The translations under genes were made by a program, and so were the position numbers. Of a stretch of 64,000 nucleotides of DNA, positions 31,941 to 41,724 are shown one piece after another (positions within the stretch are counted from its first letter, which is position 1; the number at the start of each line of letters is the position of its first letter). Origin of the DNA: Marinobacter nitratireducens (GTDB lineage Bacteria > Pseudomonadota > Gammaproteobacteria > Pseudomonadales > Oleiphilaceae); NCBI RefSeq assembly GCF_000708045.1, contig NZ_ANIE01000005.1, positions 248,001 through 312,000 on the forward strand, read 5' to 3'. Under the pieces are notes generated by a model. That model did no database searches. It was not told where the DNA came from and was given only the letters and a program-made list of their open reading frames with translations.

Positions 31941-34025
31941 TTACTGATCCCCGAAATCGTAGTTCATTTCCGGTACCGGAGCCTGCAGGTAGTAACCCTG
32001 AATGTAGTTCACCCCGGCCTGCCATAGCGTTGCCAGCACCCCGGCATTTTCCACCAGAGGGATAATGGTCAGCTTGCCAGCGCTTTGTAGGCTCTTGACC
32101 ATCTCTTTTACCTGTTCTTTCGCCTCGTCGTTCTTCTGTATTTCTTCGGTGAACGACCCATCGATCTTTACGTAATCTGTCTCGATGTGTTTGAGGGTAT
32201 TGAACGGATTAAGCGCGCAGCCGAACTGACTGATGGAGAGCTTGCAGTGGAGTTCATGGATGGACTTGGTAAACTCCTTCGCCTGCTTCATGAAGTTATT
32301 GGCGTCTCCCTCCCGGATCTGGAAAATCAGGGAGTCACCCGGCAAGCGGGCTGCTTTGAGAGCAACGCTGAGCCACGGAGTGAAGGTTTTGTCCTGAAGA
32401 GTTTCCGCGGTAATGTTCAGGAACAGCCGGGTATCGTGTCCCCGGGAGCGGTGGCTCGAAAGTTGTTTGATGGTTTGCAGGATGACCCAGCGGTCGATCT
32501 TGATCGCGGTGTCGGAAGGCCCCATCGGAGGCAGGAAGTCGTACGGCGACACTTCCTGATCGTCCTTGTCGAGCATTCGCACAAAGGCCTCGTAGTGCTC
32601 CTCGCCTTCGCCGCGCAAGTTGATAATCGGCTGGAACAGCAGTTTGAAGCGGTTTTCCTCGAGGGCCTTCTGGATCGCTTCGACGGAATTATTTTCGTCC
32701 AGGGACTCGTGGTCTGCCGGGTTGTATACCAGTACGCCGTTGCCCTGGGCGTGCCCCTCCTGCTTCCGAACTTCCGAAGACGCCATATGCGCTCGGCCCA
32801 TGAGCTCTTCTGCTTTCGGGGAGTTCTCTGTTATCGCCGCGACACCGATGCTGACGGTGAGTTGCACGGTGCGGTCATTGATATCGAACAGATGATCCTC
32901 GATGGCCTTCCTGACCTTCTCGCACAGAGCGGCCATGGTCTTTTCATCACTGGGCTGGGCCATGAAACAGAACGCATCGTCGCTCAGTCGTGCAAGCGTT
33001 ACGTCTTCGCCCGCCTGTTCCTTGAGAAGGTTGGCCAGGTCGCCGAGAAGAAGGTCGGCGCCGGCAATGCCCACCTGGCCTTTCATGCTGATGAAGTTGT
33101 CCAGTGCGATGTAAGCGAGAGCACCGGATTCGTTGTCTTTGCCGGCCTTGGCGATGTTCTCCGCCAGAGCCGTCATAAGATGCTGGCGGTTGTAGAGTCC
33201 GGTTAGGAGGTCCTGGCTACTGATCTGGCGCAGCTTTTCTTCCAGCTCTGCATCGCTGTGCTCGGGTTGCAGTACAATCTGGGTGCAGGCCTCGCCATCA
33301 TAGGTGGCTGCCGAAACGGACATGGTGACGCTGAGTTCCTGGTCATCGCTGCGGCGCGCGGTGCAGTTGAAGCTCATGCCATCCTCGCGCTTTTCCGCGA
33401 ATGACTTCATGAATTCCTTGTACTTGTCCTGGCTCTCGGGAGTCAGCGTGTCAAGCACCGGAATGCAGATGAGGTCGTCAATATCATCGTAGCCAAGAAA
33501 CTCCATGTAGGACTGGTTGGCGTAGATATGCATGCCGTCATTGATGTAGGCAATGGCGTCCTTGGAACTCTCCAAAAGAAGCTGGCAGCGTTGTTCTGCT
33601 TCCCTGAGATGTGAGTCCAGCGCGCGCCGCCGCCGGCGTTCATCCAGTGCCGCCAGTTCCCGGTTAACCACGAGGACCAGGAGGTCCGTGTAGTCGGCCG
33701 GAACGGTATCCTGAGCCCCTGCCTTGATGACCGACACTTTGCGCTCACGGCTCTGATCTTCTGTGAGCAGAATGAAGGGAATATCCTTGTCCATGCGTCG
33801 AATCATGGCCAGGGCGTCATCGGCGGTGAATTCCTGCTCAATGTCCCGTGCCAGCAGCAAGTCCCAGTTGCCGGCTTTCAGGGTTTCCTCAAGATCTTCT
33901 TCTGAGGTAATTCTGTGGGCCCTGGTCGCCTTGCCAGAGTTGCGGAGCAGGCTGACCAATGATTCAGCATCATTCTGGGATGGGTCAAGAATCAGCAGGT
34001 GTACGGTCGCGTTCTTCTTCTGCAT
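31941..34025 (-). CDS. fimX: FimX-like degenerate GGDEF/EAL c-di-GMP effector
   Basis: A 694-residue four-domain protein. A receiver-like domain (about 8-130) has LLILDPSQNDAESLVSLLRN. A PAS domain (about 150-260) has LLLESSKDAIAYINDGMHIY. The GGDEF domain is degenerate, with SDDAF in place of GGDEF. The EAL domain is degenerate, with EAF for EAL and QFG in place of DDFG. This pattern is that of Pseudomonas FimX, which binds c-di-GMP without making or breaking it and controls type IV pilus assembly at the cell pole. Position between serB and a conserved PilZ-like gene also matches Pseudomonas. Confidence 0.9.
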   Translation of the reverse strand: MQKKNATVHLLILDPSQNDAESLVSLLRNSGKATRAHRITSEEDLEETLKAGNWDLLLARDIEQEFTADDALAMIRRMDKDIPFILLTEDQSRERKVSVIKAGAQDTVPADYTDLLVLVVNRELAALDERRRRRALDSHLREAEQRCQLLLESSKDAIAYINDGMHIYANQSYMEFLGYDDIDDLICIPVLDTLTPESQDKYKEFMKSFAEKREDGMSFNCTARRSDDQELSVTMSVSAATYDGEACTQIVLQPEHSDAELEEKLRQISSQDLLTGLYNRQHLMTALAENIAKAGKDNESGALAYIALDNFISMKGQVGIAGADLLLGDLANLLKEQAGEDVTLARLSDDAFCFMAQPSDEKTMAALCEKVRKAIEDHLFDINDRTVQLTVSIGVAAITENSPKAEELMGRAHMASSEVRKQEGHAQGNGVLVYNPADHESLDENNSVEAIQKALEENRFKLLFQPIINLRGEGEEHYEAFVRMLDKDDQEVSPYDFLPPMGPSDTAIKIDRWVILQTIKQLSSHRSRGHDTRLFLNITAETLQDKTFTPWLSVALKAARLPGDSLIFQIREGDANNFMKQAKEFTKSIHELHCKLSISQFGCALNPFNTLKHIETDYVKIDGSFTEEIQKNDEAKEQVKEMVKSLQSAGKLTIIPLVENAGVLATLWQAGVNYIQGYYLQAPVPEMNYDFGDQ

Positions 34026-34140
34026 TCGTTGGGTGTCTCGTAAAGTACTCGTTCACTTACGCTGAATGATGAAGGGGTTGTGTTGCAATAACAACCCTGG
34101 CCGCAAGCCGAATGCTCTGAATTTGATGTCAGTTCGATCT

Positions 34141-35940
34141 TTACAGGGATGGCCAGAGCGAGTCGAATTCGTCTTCGCTGGCGCCTGAGGGTCCTGCCGG
34201 GGTTGGTGTCGGGGTCAGAGCTTGTTCGTTCTGCAGCTTAAGCTCGAACTGGCTGACGCTGCCGGTGGCTGAAACCTTCTTGGAAAGCTGTCCTTGATCT
34301 TCGCGCCCGTCGTGGAGCATGGAAATCCTGCTGCCTGATTGGAATGGCAGTCTCGGAGTGATCAGTGTTGCCGACTGGTTCACCACGCTGATTTCCGGTA
34401 AGAGCAGCCCCCGCAAGTACTCGCTACTGTTGCCAACTTTCTGGATTAGTCTGACACCGCAAGGTGATGCGCTGGGTGCCAGCAGTTCGATACCGACATG
34501 GGTGCCCTGATTCTTGATCTGGCGGATCCAGCGCACAATAGCAACGCTCCAGGGGTGGGTATTCTGTTCCCGGACGCCAAGCACTTCACCTGCCTGCAAT
34601 GAAGCAGGCACATTGGTCTCCCAGGCGACGCAGTAACCTCCGGGGCTGGTATTGATCAGCAGGGCATGGTGCGAGTTTGGCTTGTTCTTCTCTGCAACCT
34701 CGCTCGGTGCTGTTCCCATGGCTCCGTGGAAGTTGATTGGGGTATCAGCGGCCTGTCTGGGGCTGTCGCTGGGGCCTGCATCATGGGCGCCGGCCCACGC
34801 ATCCTCTTTCTTCCGGGAGGCGCGCATAAAGAGATTATCATCGTCCGTATGGTTGCTGTCGTTTCCACTGACGAACTCGGTGAATGTTTTCTCACCGGCG
34901 ATAAAGTAGTGGGCGGCAGTGAGACCCACGCAGATCTCCAGGGTGCCCTGGCTCGCGATGCGATTAAAGTTCCGTTTGGCCAGAATGCCCAATGCCTGGC
35001 TCAGGTGAGTCAGGAGAGTGTCACTGACCTTGGCAGGAATCTGAAGCTCATTGGCCTGATCCGTGCGATTTCGACGTGCGTGCAGTGCGTCAGAAACCCT
35101 GGAGGACAAATCCCGTGTATCAAATCCAAAGCTTTCTTCACCGGGTTGCTGATCAAGCAGGCTGCGGTAGACCGGTGGGGTATCTTTCTCCAGGTTGACG
35201 ACAAACAGGCTGTCGGTGCTGTTATCGGGACCACAGCTGGTGAAATCAGTCCAGTTTTCGAACAACTCATAGGCCTGGATGAGCTCGGGCTGACGAAGTT
35301 GATTGGGGCGCGAGCACCCGAGCAACAGAACCCGTTTGTAGCTGTCTGAGACGGAGCTTGAACGACGGTACTGGAGTGTGTCGTCGTCTACCTGAAGGTT
35401 GCCGAGCTTGTTGCGATGGGCAAACCGGAACAGCCGATGACATTCCAGCCAGCTCTGTGCGGGGCTCGGGCAGTAGAGTTGGTGGGACCGAAGTATCGTC
35501 GCACCAAGCTCTGAGATCGCTCGGTGGGTCACCGTGGCAATCGGTTTTCGGTTTTTCTCCAGGCCACCGTTGTCCAGAAATTCCAGAACGCAAAGCTTGT
35601 AACCGGATGCAAGGTGTAACTGCAGTGCCTGGGCCAGGTTGGCAATCTTGCGTTGCTTCTCCGGGAGTGCAACGGCGAGGCCCAGATAGTGCCGCGACAG
35701 TTCATTGCATACGAAGTGAATCTTTTCCCGAACCAGCTCCAGGAGCTGCAGGCGTTGCTGGGGGGCAATGAACAAATGGTTAAGCTCAATAATGGCATGG
35801 TAGAGCTGGCGCGAGACTTCACCGATGTTGGCCATGGGGAGCTGGTCAACCCATCCTCGAAAGGCTTTCGGCGTGGTGTCGCAAAACGACAGGCTTGCCG
35901 TCTTCTGTTCTGGGACTCGCAGTTCTGGTTTAAGAGTCAT
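34141..35940 (-). CDS. Conserved hypothetical protein next to fimX, possible PilZ-like C-terminus
   Basis: About 599 residues from ATG 35940, which has GGAAGG just upstream. The frame also allows 36000. The N-terminal 300 residues are helical and I do not recognise them. The C-terminal region (about 420-560) has INTSPGGYCVAW, GEVLGVREQ, WSVAIVRWIR and HVGIELLAPSA, which resembles a PilZ-type barrel, though the PilZ arginine motif is not clear. The same neighbour follows fimX in Pseudomonas as I recall. A role in c-di-GMP or pilus control is inference. Confidence 0.65.
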   Translation of the reverse strand: MTLKPELRVPEQKTASLSFCDTTPKAFRGWVDQLPMANIGEVSRQLYHAIIELNHLFIAPQQRLQLLELVREKIHFVCNELSRHYLGLAVALPEKQRKIANLAQALQLHLASGYKLCVLEFLDNGGLEKNRKPIATVTHRAISELGATILRSHQLYCPSPAQSWLECHRLFRFAHRNKLGNLQVDDDTLQYRRSSSVSDSYKRVLLLGCSRPNQLRQPELIQAYELFENWTDFTSCGPDNSTDSLFVVNLEKDTPPVYRSLLDQQPGEESFGFDTRDLSSRVSDALHARRNRTDQANELQIPAKVSDTLLTHLSQALGILAKRNFNRIASQGTLEICVGLTAAHYFIAGEKTFTEFVSGNDSNHTDDDNLFMRASRKKEDAWAGAHDAGPSDSPRQAADTPINFHGAMGTAPSEVAEKNKPNSHHALLINTSPGGYCVAWETNVPASLQAGEVLGVREQNTHPWSVAIVRWIRQIKNQGTHVGIELLAPSASPCGVRLIQKVGNSSEYLRGLLLPEISVVNQSATLITPRLPFQSGSRISMLHDGREDQGQLSKKVSATGSVSQFELKLQNEQALTPTPTPAGPSGASEDEFDSLWPSL

Positions 35941-36203
35941 GCCTTCCATGCCTTCCTTGAGTTCACGCCATTGACAACTGTTCGGGACCTTGGAGCACAC
36001 TTAAGTTGTCCTGGCGATGAACCTTTGTGCGGACCCATATCCCGAAAACTCCGTAAATACATATTTTTATCGCTGTATATTACTGAACTTTAAAATAGCA
36101 AACCTGTCGCAAAAAGCGAAAAGTTCACCAGTTGACAATGTTTGACATGTTGACTGGAGCCGTTCTGAGAACGAGATCACGAGATGCACCGAATGTTCTC
36201 GTC

Positions 36204-37238
36204 TCAGGGGAACAGATTGATCGGTGTCTTGCTAGGTTCGCCGGGAATTTCCCTGACGAGCTTCGGGACCAGAAAGCCGGGCAGTCTCGCGAGCATGCCC
36301 CGGACGAGTTGTCGTGCCTCCTCGTCTGATACGTCGTAGTGATGTGCGCCGCTGACGGGATCGAAGGCATGTAGGTAGTAGGGTAACACGCCCGCATCAA
36401 ACAGACTCTCGCTCAACGCTTCGAGAACGTCGACCTTGTCGTTAACTCCCCTGAGAATGACGCTCTGGTTCAGCAGCGTAACACCAGCTGCACGCAGATA
36501 GCCCAGGGCACGTCGGGTATTGTGATCAATTTCGGCGGCGTGATTGATATGCAGCACCATGATGATCTTGAACGGCGCCCTGGAAACCCATTTGAGCAGG
36601 CTGTCGCAAACCCGCTGGGGAATCACGACCGGGAGCCGGCTATGGATTCGCAGCCGGCGAATATGGGGCACGGAACCCAGGGCTTTTACCCATTGTTCGA
36701 GCAGGCGATCATTAACCGCCAGAGGATCTCCCCCACTGAAAATCACCTCATTGACTTCAGGACTTGACCCGAGAGTATCGATAACGGCTTGACGATCCTC
36801 CGGCGAGAGGCGTTGCTCCTCGTAGGGAAAGTGACGACGAAAGCAATATCGACAGTTGATGGCGCATTGTCCGGTGACCATTATCAGAGCCCGGCTTCTG
36901 TATTTTCGGATCAGTCCGGTTGACTGAATGGCCACATTTTCACGGAGAGGATCGTTGACAAACCCGGGGGCGACCTCGGTTTCCTCTGTCAGGGGCAGGA
37001 TCTGCCTGAGAAGGGGGTCGGAGGGGTCGCCTTTGTTTATTCTCGCCAGAAAGGGCTCTGGCACCCGGATGGGGAAGAGCTTGTTACCCGCTCTGGCGCC
37101 CTCCAGCAGGGAGGCAGGAAGGTCGAGCCGACGCAGCAATTCCTCGGGTGACGTTACCGATTCGGAGAGCAGTTGTTGCCAGTTGGTGGTGTCGTCTGCA
37201 AGGTGGGCTTCTATACGAGCAGGGGTTCGCTGTATCAT
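36204..37238 (-). CDS. epmB: EF-P beta-lysylation radical-SAM enzyme (EpmB)
   Basis: A 344-residue member of the lysine 2,3-aminomutase family, shorter than catabolic KamA (about 415). The radical-SAM cluster motif is [15 protein letters not shown]. Later conserved pieces are [10 protein letters not shown] and [13 protein letters not shown]. It isomerises lysine to (R)-beta-lysine for attachment to EF-P. It is divergent from efp with a 45-nt gap, and epmA follows efp, so the modification set is contiguous but split over two strands. Confidence 0.93.
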   Translation of the reverse strand: MIQRTPARIEAHLADDTTNWQQLLSESVTSPEELLRRLDLPASLLEGARAGNKLFPIRVPEPFLARINKGDPSDPLLRQILPLTEETEVAPGFVNDPLRENVAIQSTGLIRKYRSRALIMVTGQCAINCRYCFRRHFPYEEQRLSPEDRQAVIDTLGSSPEVNEVIFSGGDPLAVNDRLLEQWVKALGSVPHIRRLRIHSRLPVVIPQRVCDSLLKWVSRAPFKIIMVLHINHAAEIDHNTRRALGYLRAAGVTLLNQSVILRGVNDKVDVLEALSESLFDAGVLPYYLHAFDPVSGAHHYDVSDEEARQLVRGMLARLPGFLVPKLVREIPGEPSKTPINLFP

Positions 37239-37283
37239 AGCGACCTTTCATTTTTTAACAGCATTTTGTCAGGTGGACATTTC

Positions 37284-37859
37284 ATGGCTTCATATTCTAC
37301 CAATGAATTCCGCGGTGGTCTTAAGGTTTTGCTGGATGGCGATCCCTGTATCATCCTCGAGAACGAGTACGTCAAACCGGGCAAAGGGCAGGCCTTCAAC
37401 CGCGTGAAACTGCGTAACCTGAATTCCAACCGGGTATGGGAACGCACGTTCAAATCCGGTGAGAGCCTGGAAGCCGCAGACGTTGTCGATCTGGATATGG
37501 AATACCTCTACACCGACGGTGAGTTCTGGCATTTCATGATGACGGACGGTTCCTTTGAGCAGCACGCGGCTGATGCCAAGGCTGTTGGTGATACCGTCAA
37601 ATGGCTCAAGGAGCAGGACGTATACACCGTCACTCTCTACAACGGCGCGCCTCTGAGTGTTACCCCGCCGAACTTTGTCGAATTGGAAGTTGTTGACACC
37701 GATCCCGGGATGAAAGGTGATACTGCCCAGGGTGGTTCCAAGCCTGCCACTCTGTCCACCGGTGCGGTCGTAAATGTACCGCTGTTTATCACCATCGGCG
37801 AAGTTCTCAAGGTGGATACCCGCTCCGGTGAGTATGTCGGCCGCGTGAAAAGCAGCTGA
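37284..37859 (+). CDS. efp: Elongation factor P
   Basis: A 191-residue EF-P beginning at ATG 37284 ([20 protein letters not shown]), with CAGGTGGA upstream. The frame upstream of this is not coding. The modification loop KPGKGQAF carries Lys34, the site of beta-lysylation. Three beta-barrel domains fit the length. EF-P rescues ribosomes stalled at polyproline. epmA begins 7 nt after the stop. Confidence 0.96.
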   Translation: MASYSTNEFRGGLKVLLDGDPCIILENEYVKPGKGQAFNRVKLRNLNSNRVWERTFKSGESLEAADVVDLDMEYLYTDGEFWHFMMTDGSFEQHAADAKAVGDTVKWLKEQDVYTVTLYNGAPLSVTPPNFVELEVVDTDPGMKGDTAQGGSKPATLSTGAVVNVPLFITIGEVLKVDTRSGEYVGRVKSS

Positions 37860-37866
37860 TCCGGTT

Positions 37867-38832
37867 ATGACCTTACCTGTCTGGCGGCCAACGGCTGAAC
37901 AGACTGCGCTGAAAGGCCGTGCACGGCAACTTGCCTATGTGCGCGGCTTTTTTGCTGATCGCGACGTGCTTGAGGTGGAAACCCCGGTGCTCGGTCGGCA
38001 TGGCGTTACTGATCTCAATCTCGACAGTATTTCCGCCGATGTGTCTGTGCAGGGCCAGAGTGGTGGCTGGCTGCAGACGTCCCCCGAATATCACATGAAG
38101 CGCCTTCTTGCGGCCGGCTCTGGGCCGATCTTTCAGGTCTCGAAGGTCTTCCGTGATGGCGAGAGGGGGAGTCGCCACAACCCTGAATTCTCCATGCTGG
38201 AATGGTATCGGCCGGGATTCGACGATCAGGCGTTGATGAATGAGGTGGCGGATCTGGTCTGTGGTTGGCTCGACTGTGACAGACCGAAACAGCTGACCTA
38301 TCGGGATGCCCTCATCACGTTGGCCCAGGTAGATCCGTTTGAAATCTCCGACGAGGCGCTGAAGCAACGTTGTGAGGAATGGCTTGATCCGGCGCAATTG
38401 GCAGATATGGGCCGAGATGGCTGCCTGGATCTGATCATGAGTTTTGTGGTGGAGCCGAATCTGGGGCGTGCCTGTCCGGAATTTCTTACCGCTTACCCGG
38501 CTTCACAGGCAGCCCTGGCCCGGACCTCTGAGCACAACGGTGAGCGAACGGCTCACCGTTTCGAGCTGTATATTGATGGTCTCGAGCTTTGCAACGGGTA
38601 TTGGGAGTTGACGGATTTCTGTGAGCAGCGTCGGCGGTTCGAGGTTGATAACCACTTGCGTGAGCAAGCCGGAAAGCCAGCGATGGCAAAGGATGAGGCG
38701 TTTCTGGCAGCCATTGAAGCTGGCCTGCCCGATTGCGCCGGTGTGGCCCTGGGGCTGGATCGCCTACTGATGCTCAAGCTTGGCACCCGGGATATTGCCG
38801 AGGTTTTGAGCTTCCCGTTTGAAAGGGCCTGA
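37867..38832 (+). CDS. epmA: EF-P--(R)-beta-lysine ligase (EpmA/GenX)
   Basis: A 321-residue class II lysyl-tRNA-synthetase-like protein without the anticodon-binding domain. Motif 2 is visible in FQVSKVFRDGERGSRHNPEF and motif 3 in GVALGLDRLLMLKLG. It attaches beta-lysine to Lys34 of EF-P. It directly follows efp, and EpmB is encoded just upstream on the other strand. EpmC is not in the window. Confidence 0.95.
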   Translation: MTLPVWRPTAEQTALKGRARQLAYVRGFFADRDVLEVETPVLGRHGVTDLNLDSISADVSVQGQSGGWLQTSPEYHMKRLLAAGSGPIFQVSKVFRDGERGSRHNPEFSMLEWYRPGFDDQALMNEVADLVCGWLDCDRPKQLTYRDALITLAQVDPFEISDEALKQRCEEWLDPAQLADMGRDGCLDLIMSFVVEPNLGRACPEFLTAYPASQAALARTSEHNGERTAHRFELYIDGLELCNGYWELTDFCEQRRRFEVDNHLREQAGKPAMAKDEAFLAAIEAGLPDCAGVALGLDRLLMLKLGTRDIAEVLSFPFERA

Positions 38833-38846
38833 CGGCCCCTGACCGA

Positions 38847-39701
38847 TCAGTCGAGACGGCCGAATGCCTCGCCCATGCGGACAGACTTGCCAGCGATCTG
38901 ATCGTCGTTCCAGCGAACACTGCCTTTAGGCATGACCATGACCACGGTCGATCCCAGCCGGAATCTGCCCATTTCCTCACCCTTGGCGAAGGTTCTGGCG
39001 TCTTCCCCCTGGTAGCGGGTGGCTGTGACCTGATTGCCGCTGGGGACAACGACCCCATTCCAGACCGTTTCCACGCTGCCCACAATCATTGCGCCGACCA
39101 GCACAAGGGCCATGGGCCCGGCGGCCGTGTCAAAAATGCACACCACACGTTCATTGCGGGCAAACAGGTTGGGGACATTCTCTGCGGTGACCGGGTTAAC
39201 CGAAAACAGTTTGCCGGGGATATGAATCATTTCCCGCAGGGTGCCGGCCATCGGCATGTGAATGCGATGGTAGTCTTTGGGGGAGAGGTAGATGGTGGCA
39301 AATTCGCCCTCCGCAAACTCCCCGGTCAGGCGCTGGTCGTCTCCGAGAAGCTCGTTCAGGCTGAACGACTGTCCCTTGGCCTGGAAGATCCGATCCTCGT
39401 TTACCTGGCCCAACTGACTGATGGCCCCATCCACCGGACTGACAAAGGTCTCGTCGCCACCAGCAAGCGGGCGCAGGCCCGGTTTCAGCTCGCGGGTAAA
39501 AAACGCATTGAAGCTCGGGTAGGCTTCCGGATTCGATTCCAGGGCCTCGCTCATGTTGACGCCGTACCGGTCGATAAACCATTTAACGACGCGATTTTTC
39601 AGCGCCGGTGTTCTATCGTAGTCAGCCAGACGGCCGGCAAGGCGGGATACCGCCAGCTGCGGAGTAAGGTACTGGCTCAGAACAAACAGTTTATCTTTCA
39701 T
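38847..39701 (-). CDS. psd: Phosphatidylserine decarboxylase proenzyme
   Basis: A 284-residue proenzyme from ATG 39701 (MKDKLFVLSQYLTPQLAVSR). The frame extends 24 residues further but the extension is not family-like. The self-cleavage motif is LGST, with Ser251 giving the pyruvoyl group. Asp91 in VSPVDGAIS and His145/His148 in DYHRIHMP fit the catalytic triad region. It makes phosphatidylethanolamine at the inner membrane. It is convergent with epmA across 14 nt. Confidence 0.94.
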   Translation of the reverse strand: MKDKLFVLSQYLTPQLAVSRLAGRLADYDRTPALKNRVVKWFIDRYGVNMSEALESNPEAYPSFNAFFTRELKPGLRPLAGGDETFVSPVDGAISQLGQVNEDRIFQAKGQSFSLNELLGDDQRLTGEFAEGEFATIYLSPKDYHRIHMPMAGTLREMIHIPGKLFSVNPVTAENVPNLFARNERVVCIFDTAAGPMALVLVGAMIVGSVETVWNGVVVPSGNQVTATRYQGEDARTFAKGEEMGRFRLGSTVVMVMPKGSVRWNDDQIAGKSVRMGEAFGRLD

Positions 39702-39878
39702 TAATGGGTGACCCTTTGCGCTTGAAGGCGCGAAGTTTAGCAAAGACTGGCCAGTGTATAGAAATTGTTTCATGGCTTCGCGGTTGAGCGGGAGCCTTGC
39801 TATTATCTGGACATATTTCCGGAGAATCTGTCCGGCTTCCGTCGATAACCAGAAATTACAAGGGCGTTAGTTCTTTTC

Positions 39879-40730
39879 ATGCTTCTCATTATTGGTGCAG
39901 TTGTCGTTTTTGCCTGTGTGATGGGCGGATACGTTCTCCACGGCGGGAATCTCCTGGTTCTCTGGCAGCCGACGGAAATACTGATTATTTTCGGCGCGGC
40001 TGCGGGGTCCTTTGTTATCGCGAACCCTGTGCATACGATCAAGGAAGTGTTCAAGGCCGGCATGCGGCTGCTGACAGGATCGCCTTTCAACAAGTCCTAC
40101 TACATGGATCTGCTGAGTCTCCTCTACGAAATCTTTGATAAATCCCGGAAGCAGGGCGTGATGTCGATTGAGGAGGATATCGACAACCCCGAGTCCAGCC
40201 AGATTTTCAGTCGCTACCCGGCTATCATGAAATCCAAAGAATTGTTGGCCTTCATTACGGATTACCTGCGAATCATCAGCGCCGGCAACATGGCGACCCA
40301 TGAACTCGAAGGCATGATGGAGAATGAGATAGACAGTCGGCAGCACGAACTGGAAGAGCCGGCCCACGCGGTAAACAAAATTGCCGATGCCCTGCCGGGG
40401 TTGGGGATAGTGGCCGCGGTGCTGGGCATCGTAATCACGATGAACTTTCTTTCGGAGGGGCCCGAGCGAATTGGTCTGAGTGTTGCGGCGGCTCTTGTGG
40501 GTACCTTTCTGGGTATTTTCATGGGGTATGGCTTTATCGGACCGATGTCGATATCGATGGAACACACCGCCAAATACGAGCTTAAAGCCTATGAGTGCGT
40601 GAAGTCCTCGCTTGTGGCAACGGTGTCCGGGCAGGCGCCGCAGATGGCTATTGAGTTTGGCCGGAAGGCTCTGCCGACGGACAAGCGTCCCGGTTTCCAG
40701 GAGCTCAACGACCACGTTCGCTCAAAGTAA
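39879..40730 (+). CDS. motA: Flagellar motor stator protein MotA
   Basis: A 283-residue four-helix membrane protein. The first helix starts MLLIIGAVVVFACVMGGYVL. The cytoplasmic loop is followed by PAHAVNKIADALPGLGIVAAVLG and the last helices with GTFLGIFMGYGFIGPM. With MotB it forms the ion-driven stator. No strong ribosome site is seen. No flagellar genes other than motB lie in the window. motB starts 26 nt downstream. Confidence 0.94.
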   Translation: MLLIIGAVVVFACVMGGYVLHGGNLLVLWQPTEILIIFGAAAGSFVIANPVHTIKEVFKAGMRLLTGSPFNKSYYMDLLSLLYEIFDKSRKQGVMSIEEDIDNPESSQIFSRYPAIMKSKELLAFITDYLRIISAGNMATHELEGMMENEIDSRQHELEEPAHAVNKIADALPGLGIVAAVLGIVITMNFLSEGPERIGLSVAAALVGTFLGIFMGYGFIGPMSISMEHTAKYELKAYECVKSSLVATVSGQAPQMAIEFGRKALPTDKRPGFQELNDHVRSK

Positions 40731-40756
40731 CTGGTTAAACGAACCGGAGCTGACCC

Positions 40757-41713
40757 TTGGAAGACCAGCCGATCATCATCAAGCGCAAGAAGGTGGTTGC
40801 AGGCGGCCACCACGGTGGCTCCTGGAAAGTCGCTTTTGCGGACTTCGCGACCGCCATGATGGCGTTCTTCCTGGTGCTTTGGCTCACGGCCACTGCGTCT
40901 CCGGAGCAGAAGCGCGCAGTGGAGGGCTATTTCAAGGACCCGGTTGGGTTTACCGAAGGCGGTTCGCCTAACCCCGTGGATCTGGAAGGCAGCGCGTCCG
41001 TCGTGAAAGAATCGTCGATGGACATCGAGCGTAGCCAGATCCAGATTGAGGATGAGGTTGTCGATGAGCTGTCCGAAACCCTTGAGCAGCGTCGGATGCA
41101 GGAGCTGTTTCAGGAATTGAAGGATCGTATCGAGCAGAACCAGACGCTTCAGGAGTTCAAGGATCAGCTGCTGATCGACATCACCGATGAGGGGCTGCGA
41201 ATCCAGATTGTGGACCGATCGGGCCGTCCCATGTTCGACAGCGGTCGGGCAGAGCTCAAGTACTATTCCCAGAACATCCTGTTCGAGCTGGCCAAGACTC
41301 TGGGCTCGGTGGATAACAAACTCAGCATCACCGGCCATACGGACTCAACGCCATTCAGCGGGCGCCCGGGCTATACCAACTGGGAGTTGTCAGCGGATCG
41401 CGCGAACACCGCCCGCCGGGCGCTGGTGGCCGGTGGTGTGCGGGCTCCCCAGATTGCGCGGGTTGTGGGCTTGAGTGATTCGGTGCTGTTCGATAAGGAA
41501 GATCCGAATGCCCCGGTCAATCGCCGAATTTCCATCATTGTGCTGAATAAGAAAACCGCTCAGGGCATCCGCTCAAGTGCCGGTGGTGGCGAGCCTCTGA
41601 TTGATCTCACGAAGCCGTCTGAGGCGGAGCAACAGCAAGCCAGAGACAAGCTGGAAAGCGGAGATTGGCTGGAGGAGAAGCCGGAGCCGCAGCCCGGCGA
41701 GTTGAGTTGGTGA
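40757..41713 (+). CDS. motB: Flagellar motor stator protein MotB
   Basis: A 318-residue protein beginning at TTG, with GGAG 7 nt upstream. The single membrane helix WKVAFADFATAMMAFFLVLW carries the ion-binding Asp29. A plug and linker region follows, then an OmpA-like peptidoglycan-binding domain with ITGHTDSTPFSGR and LSADRANTARRALV. It anchors the stator to the cell wall. Confidence 0.94.
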   Translation: MEDQPIIIKRKKVVAGGHHGGSWKVAFADFATAMMAFFLVLWLTATASPEQKRAVEGYFKDPVGFTEGGSPNPVDLEGSASVVKESSMDIERSQIQIEDEVVDELSETLEQRRMQELFQELKDRIEQNQTLQEFKDQLLIDITDEGLRIQIVDRSGRPMFDSGRAELKYYSQNILFELAKTLGSVDNKLSITGHTDSTPFSGRPGYTNWELSADRANTARRALVAGGVRAPQIARVVGLSDSVLFDKEDPNAPVNRRISIIVLNKKTAQGIRSSAGGGEPLIDLTKPSEAEQQQARDKLESGDWLEEKPEPQPGELSW

Positions 41714-41724
41714 GTCCAGCAGTT

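Noticed and set aside
34076..34100. GGGTTGT/ACAACCC hairpin upstream of fimX
   Set aside because: It has a stem of seven pairs but no T-run. It could be a weak structure but gives too little support for a feature.
39867..40715. 282-residue minus-strand frame opposite motA
   Set aside because: It is a shadow of motA, which has family motifs and is coupled to motB.
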